A DNA stretch of 11,020 bases from an uncultured Gemella sp. (GTDB lineage: Bacteria; Bacillota; Bacilli; Staphylococcales; Gemellaceae), in the NCBI RefSeq assembly GCF_900766305.1, contig NZ_CAAFUZ010000096.1, positions 1 through 11,020 of the forward strand, in the 5' to 3' direction. The notes under the pieces are model-generated. The model saw only the letters and a program-made list of their open reading frames with translations, searched no databases and was not told the origin of the DNA. The position numbers and the translations under genes were made by a program. How positions within the stretch are numbered: position 1 is the stretch's first letter; every line of letters starts with the position of its first letter. Positions 7,711 through 11,020 of the stretch are shown one piece after another.

Positions 7711-8748
7711 TTACTCCTTTAATTCTCTAGATACTTGACTCTTGGAAACTCCAGTCAATATTTCAATTTCTCTAATGGTAAAACCCTGCTCTTTCATTTG
7801 TTTAAAGTTCTTCTCCTTGCTTTTACTAACAGTTATATATAATCTTTTTAAGTAATCAAATTCTGAATTTGGGTCGCTGAACGCAATTGAAGTTTTTATT
7901 AAATTTTTTAAATCTCCTGGATATGGAATAGTATCATAAAGCGAAATTATTTTTCTAAAAACCCTTATATTTCTACCAATTTTATCAAATTTACTTAAAT
8001 AATAATTTAATATAACTTCTGAAATATCAATTAAATCCTGTCTTGAATATCTATTAAAATCTATAATAGAATCAAACCTTCTAGTCAGTGCCTTATCAAA
8101 ATATTCAATTAAATTTGTAGTTGCAATCAATAAAACTCTATCATTTAAATTATCCAAACCTTTTAGAATAGTTGTCGCAGCTCTTCCCATTTCTCTCATA
8201 TCAGTTTTATCAGTTCTATCAAGTGCTATTCCATCTAGTTCATCAAATAAAATAACTACTCTCTCTGGAATATTTAAATTATTAATTTCTTCAAATAATT
8301 TAAAAATATTTTTTCCAGTTTGCCCAAGCTTACTATCAATTATATAATTAAAATCAACAGAGTATAATTCTCTATTTAGTATCCTTGTAAGATGTTTAAC
8401 CGTTTCTGTCTTTCCCGTACCAGGATATCCTGAAAATAAAAACTTGTTAATTCCCATATTATGCCCTACAGCATTTATAATTCCTAACAAATCTGATTTA
8501 ATTTCCTCTGGTAGCGGCAATGGTTCATGAGAAACTTCTATTTTTTTTAAAAATTCTAAGTTGTATTCATTTATTTGTGGAACGAAAGTATTTGCATTTG
8601 AAAGTAATGCCATAATATATTCAGATAGCTGATAATCGCCCATTTTATCAAAATTATCTGCAATAAGATAAGCTTCATTTCGAAAAGCCGTATCATTATT
8701 TTCTGCATAATACTTTATTAAATTTATAATATTAGCTTTTTTCATCAT
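7711..8748 (-). CDS. ietA: AAA+ ATPase, IetA-like, with C-terminal helix-turn-helix
   Basis: An AAA+ ATPase, first gene of the two-gene operon. Counting from the ATG at 8754: Walker A GYPGTGKT (109-116), Walker B VVILFDELD (166-174, D171 E172), sensor 1 ATTN (N214), arginine finger region LTRRFD (R225/R226), and sensor 2 region YPGDLKNL (278-285). Residues 325-347 (FTIREIEILTGVSKSQVSRELK) read as a helix-turn-helix, suggesting DNA binding and autoregulation. The N-terminal 85 residues are helical. Three in-frame starts are close together. The ATG at 8754 directly abuts the AAGGAG site, which is too near; ATG 8748 (6 bases) or ATG 8745 (9 bases) fits, so 8748 is used. Its nearest described relatives are the ATPases paired with subtilases in IetAS modules (antitoxin/regulator role). 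A near-consensus promoter lies upstream. Confidence 0.85.
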   Translation of the reverse strand: MMKKANIINLIKYYAENNDTAFRNEAYLIADNFDKMGDYQLSEYIMALLSNANTFVPQINEYNLEFLKKIEVSHEPLPLPEEIKSDLLGIINAVGHNMGINKFLFSGYPGTGKTETVKHLTRILNRELYSVDFNYIIDSKLGQTGKNIFKLFEEINNLNIPERVVILFDELDGIALDRTDKTDMREMGRAATTILKGLDNLNDRVLLIATTNLIEYFDKALTRRFDSIIDFNRYSRQDLIDISEVILNYYLSKFDKIGRNIRVFRKIISLYDTIPYPGDLKNLIKTSIAFSDPNSEFDYLKRLYITVSKSKEKNFKQMKEQGFTIREIEILTGVSKSQVSRELKE

Positions 8749-8754
8749 CAACAT

Positions 8755-8760
8755 CTCCTT
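8755..8760 (-). promoter_or_regulatory. Ribosome binding site that sets the ATPase start
   Basis: AAGGAG touches the first possible ATG (8754) and so argues against it. The ATGs at 8748 and 8745 are at normal distances of 6 and 9 bases. Confidence 0.75.
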
Positions 8761-8775
8761 AATGTTTCTAAATAT

Positions 8776-8804
8776 ATTATATTACTTCAGGGACAAAAAG
8801 TCAA
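8776..8804 (-). promoter_or_regulatory. Strong sigma-A promoter of the ATPase-protease operon
   Basis: Read on the minus strand: -35 TTGACT (8799-8804), a spacer of exactly 17 bases, then -10 TATAAT (8776-8781). That is 11 of 12 consensus positions, the best promoter in the window. Transcription should begin near 8769, leaving a leader of about 20 bases before the start codon. Confidence 0.85.
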
Positions 8805-8815
8805 AAAAAGGGACA
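8789..8815. repeat. Pair of direct AGGGACA repeats over the operon promoter (candidate operator)
   Basis: AGGGACA occurs at 8789-8795, inside the -35/-10 spacer, and at 8809-8815, just upstream of the -35. The start-to-start distance of 20 bp is about two helical turns, so both face the same side of the DNA. GC-rich heptamers stand out in this AT-rich gap. Placement fits a repressor operator. The obvious candidate protein is the HTH-bearing ATPase. The rest of the 8820-9023 gap shows only AT-rich sequence and a small AT palindrome (8853-8869). Confidence 0.5.
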
Positions 8816-9023
8816 CTTGTTGATTAATAGAAATAGAATCTTTAAAATTATAAATTAAATAGTTTAATTACTGTCATTTATATTACAATTTTCTCTTTTT
8901 ATTTTTCATTAATACAACAACATTATTTCTCGATATAAAAGTGTATCATTTACCTTATAAAATTAGATTAACTAACAAGGACTATATATATTAAAATATT
9001 ACTAAAAAATATCTCTTATTCAA

Positions 9024-9052
9024 ATAACATATTGTAATAAATATGTTATAAT
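9024..9052 (+). promoter_or_regulatory. Promoter of the mod-res operon, covered by an inverted repeat
   Basis: -35 ATAACA (9024-9029, 4 of 6), a 17-base spacer and -10 TATAAT (9047-9052), with TGT before it making an extended -10. Expected transcription start is near 9059, close to the ATG at 9067, which supports translation from the ATG at 9085. A perfect inverted repeat with 10-bp arms (ATAACATATT and AATATGTTAT, 9024-9033 and 9040-9049, 6-base centre) spans -35 to -10. Confidence 0.7.
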
Positions 9053-9072
9053 AAAATAGTTATATTATGTCT

Positions 9073-9077
9073 AGGAG
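9073..9077 (+). promoter_or_regulatory. Ribosome binding site that sets the mod start
   Basis: AGGAG lies 7 bases before the ATG at 9085. It is inside the frame opened by the ATG at 9067, which has no binding site of its own. Confidence 0.8.
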
Positions 9078-9084
9078 AAATATC

Positions 9085-10998
9085 ATGATTAAAAAACAAC
9101 TTGAAAATAATGAGAATGTCAAACCTAATACTAAACTTTTAAATCAACTTAAGGAAAATTTTCCTGATTTTTTTGATAAAGATAATAACTTTATGCTAGA
9201 TAAATTCAAAAATGTATTAAAATCTGATGAAATTAATATTACTAAAGAAGGCTACGAACTTAACTTTCTAGGAAAAAGTTATGCAAGATTTCAAACTTCA
9301 ACAGAAACAGAAACTATCATCAGCCCATTAACTGATCATAATAATGATGATGAAAATAAAGATTCTGAGAATCTATATATAATCGGTGATAATCTAGATG
9401 CATTAAAACATTTATTAAAATCTTATAGTAGAAAAGTAAAATGTATCTATATTGATCCACCGTACAATACTGGAAGTGACGGTTTTGTTTATCCAGACAA
9501 TTTCAAATTCGATTCTACAACACTAAGTAATAAAATGGGTATAGATGAAGAAGAAGCAGAGCGTATTATTGATATGCGTGGTAAGAGTACTCATTCTGCT
9601 TGGTTGACTTTCATGTATCCTCGCCTTATATTAGCTCGTGAACTACTTAGTGATGACGAGGTTATTTTTATAAGTATTGATGATAACGAGCAAGCAAATC
9701 TAAAACTTATTTGCGATGAAATTTTCGGTGAAGAAAACTTTATTAGTACTCTAAAATGGAAGAAAAAAAGACAACCAAGCTTCCTTTCAACAGTAGCAAA
9801 TATTATGGAATATGTACTAGTATATTCTAAAAGCAGAATAAATATTAATAAATTAGCTATTGATTCTTTATCAGATGATGATAAGCCAATTGTAAATGCA
9901 TCTAACAACTATAGTGAAATTACATTACCAAAAGGAATTAGAGTTAAAGCTAATGTTTCTAAAATAAAAGCTGGAGTTTACAAAAATAAAACAATGGATA
10001 CAGAATATCTTGATGATGTATTAATAGAGAACAATCGAACTATAAATACTATAAAAATTAAAGCAAAATTTAGAACAACACAAGAAGAGATTAATAGATT
10101 TTGCAAAGATGATCTTATATTCATTACTTCAAACTTAGGATTACGAAGAAATCTCACAATAGAAGAAACTAATAGTAAAAAATCAATTACAGATTTACTT
10201 TTAGATTGGGGACAAAATCAAGATGCTACAGAAGAAACTAGATTATTGTTTGGAATTAGAAACGATACGAACATCTTTGATAATCCTAAACCCACACTAT
10301 TAATAAAAAATTTAGTGAAATCTTGTAATAATAACTCAGTTGTACTTGATTTCTTCTCTGGTTCGGCAACTACTGCTCACGCTGTAATGAAATTAAATGC
10401 TGAAGATGGTGGTAATAGAAAATACATTCTTGTACAATTACCTGAAAAAATCGAAGAATCTAAAACAGCTTTCAAAGAAGGATATAAGACAATTGACGAG
10501 ATTGGTCGCGAAAGAATTAAACGTGCTGCTCAAAAAATCAAAGAAGAAACAAATGCTGACATTGACTATGGCTTTAAAGTAGTTAAACTAGAAAATGTTC
10601 AAGAAAATACAATAGATAAATTAGAATCATTCAATCCTAATGTACTGGTTAGCGATGATTATGTAAATGATTTTACTAATGAGAATTCTTCTGGTCTTGA
10701 AACTATTCTTACTACTTGGCTAAATCAAGATGGCTATGGACTTCATGCTACATGGGAAAATTTCAAACTTGTAAACTACATTGCACATCATTATTCTAAT
10801 TCACTTTACATTGTAAATGAAGGTATTGAAAGTTCTGATATTAGTCGTTTAATTGAGATGATAGAGAATAACGAATTAAATATCAGTCGTATTGTCATCT
10901 ATACATACTCACTACCTTTTACTATAATAAATGAATTAAAAACTAATATTAAAAATTTAAGAAATAACAAAACTGTAGATATTATAGAGAGGTATTAA
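9085..10998 (+). CDS. mod: Type III restriction-modification methyltransferase (Mod subunit)
   Basis: A beta-class N6-adenine DNA methyltransferase that modifies one strand of a short asymmetric site and gives the type III complex its specificity. Counting from the ATG at 9085 (637 residues): N-terminal helical region; ENLYIIGDNLDAL then motif IV IDPPYNTG (123-130); the variable target recognition region (about 225-400); and the AdoMet-binding motif I LDFFSGSATTAHAV (421-434). The order IV before I marks the beta class. Length is normal for Mod (about 600-680). The C-terminal part (550-637) is complete and ends in the normal overlap zone with res. No long simple repeat is visible, so this copy shows no sign of phase variation. 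It is transcribed away from the ATPase-protease operon. The opposite-strand open frame within it is a shadow. Confidence 0.93.
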   Translation: MIKKQLENNENVKPNTKLLNQLKENFPDFFDKDNNFMLDKFKNVLKSDEINITKEGYELNFLGKSYARFQTSTETETIISPLTDHNNDDENKDSENLYIIGDNLDALKHLLKSYSRKVKCIYIDPPYNTGSDGFVYPDNFKFDSTTLSNKMGIDEEEAERIIDMRGKSTHSAWLTFMYPRLILARELLSDDEVIFISIDDNEQANLKLICDEIFGEENFISTLKWKKKRQPSFLSTVANIMEYVLVYSKSRININKLAIDSLSDDDKPIVNASNNYSEITLPKGIRVKANVSKIKAGVYKNKTMDTEYLDDVLIENNRTINTIKIKAKFRTTQEEINRFCKDDLIFITSNLGLRRNLTIEETNSKKSITDLLLDWGQNQDATEETRLLFGIRNDTNIFDNPKPTLLIKNLVKSCNNNSVVLDFFSGSATTAHAVMKLNAEDGGNRKYILVQLPEKIEESKTAFKEGYKTIDEIGRERIKRAAQKIKEETNADIDYGFKVVKLENVQENTIDKLESFNPNVLVSDDYVNDFTNENSSGLETILTTWLNQDGYGLHATWENFKLVNYIAHHYSNSLYIVNEGIESSDISRLIEMIENNELNISRIVIYTYSLPFTIINELKTNIKNLRNNKTVDIIERY

Positions 10999-10999
10999 T

Positions 11000-11020
11000 A
11001 TGAAAATTCAATTACAAATA
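11000..11020 (+). CDS. res: Start of type III restriction subunit gene (partial, cut by window end)
   Basis: One base after the mod stop, an ATG at 11000 opens a frame of seven codons (MKIQLQI) to the window edge. GAGAGG lies 8 bases before it, inside the end of mod. Type III Res subunits commonly follow mod directly and begin with a similar MK-hydrophobic-Q strand. The identity rests on position more than on sequence. Confidence 0.65.

Noticed and set aside
8789..8816. The GGGACA/GTCAA repeats as a transposon end
   Set aside because: No transposase, no matching inverted end and no target duplication is visible in the window; a promoter operator explains their position better.
8853..8869. 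7-bp inverted repeat AATTAAA/TTTAATT in the divergent gap
   Set aside because: It is made only of A and T in a very AT-rich stretch and is not placed on a promoter; expected by chance.
9330..9360. Short ATA/GAT-like runs in mod as a phase-variation tract
   Set aside because: Only two or three imperfect units encoding an acidic linker; too short to slip, and the frame is intact.
9591..9908. 105-codon minus-strand open frame inside mod
   Set aside because: It is antisense to the conserved Mod sequence, lacks a ribosome binding site and has no recognisable protein signal.
10397..10582. 61-codon plus-strand frame within mod
   Set aside because: It is out of frame with mod, which is fully supported by motifs, and has no ribosome binding site.

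Overview
This window is a very AT-rich stretch of chromosome from a low-GC Gram-positive bacterium (Bacillota). The basis is strong AGGAG/AAGGAG ribosome binding sites, sigma-A promoters (several with an extended TGnTATAAT -10), Lys/Asn/Ile-rich proteins and a hairpin-plus-U-run terminator. Trp is read from TGG, so Mollicutes are unlikely. A Gemella-like or staphylococcus-like host is a guess only.

Layout. Bases 1-5136 carry six minus-strand genes: a DEDDh exonuclease with a TPR-like tail, an NfsA/NfrA-type nitroreductase, a GNAT acetyltransferase, a small unknown protein, an alpha/beta-hydrolase of the enterochelin-esterase type, and a PD-(D/E)XK nuclease. The exonuclease is followed by a terminator at the left edge. 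The nitroreductase probably leads a two-gene transcript with the exonuclease. GNAT and the nuclease have promoters of their own. Bases 5137-5457 hold the nuclease promoter, a very long terminator hairpin and a short unexplained open frame.

Bases 5458-8748 are a tightly coupled two-gene operon on the minus strand: an AAA+ ATPase followed by a cytoplasmic subtilisin-like serine protease. This pair matches the IetAS architecture, described as a plasmid-stability toxin-antitoxin module on an Agrobacterium Ti plasmid and later catalogued among antiphage systems. The ATPase ends in a helix-turn-helix-like segment. The operon's near-consensus promoter carries two direct AGGGACA repeats 20 bp apart, one in the -35/-10 spacer and one just upstream of the -35. 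The ATPase may therefore be its own transcriptional regulator.

Bases 9085-11020 run the other way and hold the methyltransferase (mod) of a type III restriction-modification system. The first seven codons of the next gene, almost certainly res, lie at the window edge. The mod promoter is covered by a perfect 10-bp inverted repeat. The ATPase/protease operon and the RM operon are divergent across about 340 bp. With the PD-(D/E)XK nuclease beside them, the right two thirds looks like a defence island.

Three start sites are better placed at internal ATGs with good ribosome binding sites: mod, the ATPase and the small unknown protein. No tRNA, rRNA, CRISPR array or insertion sequence was seen.
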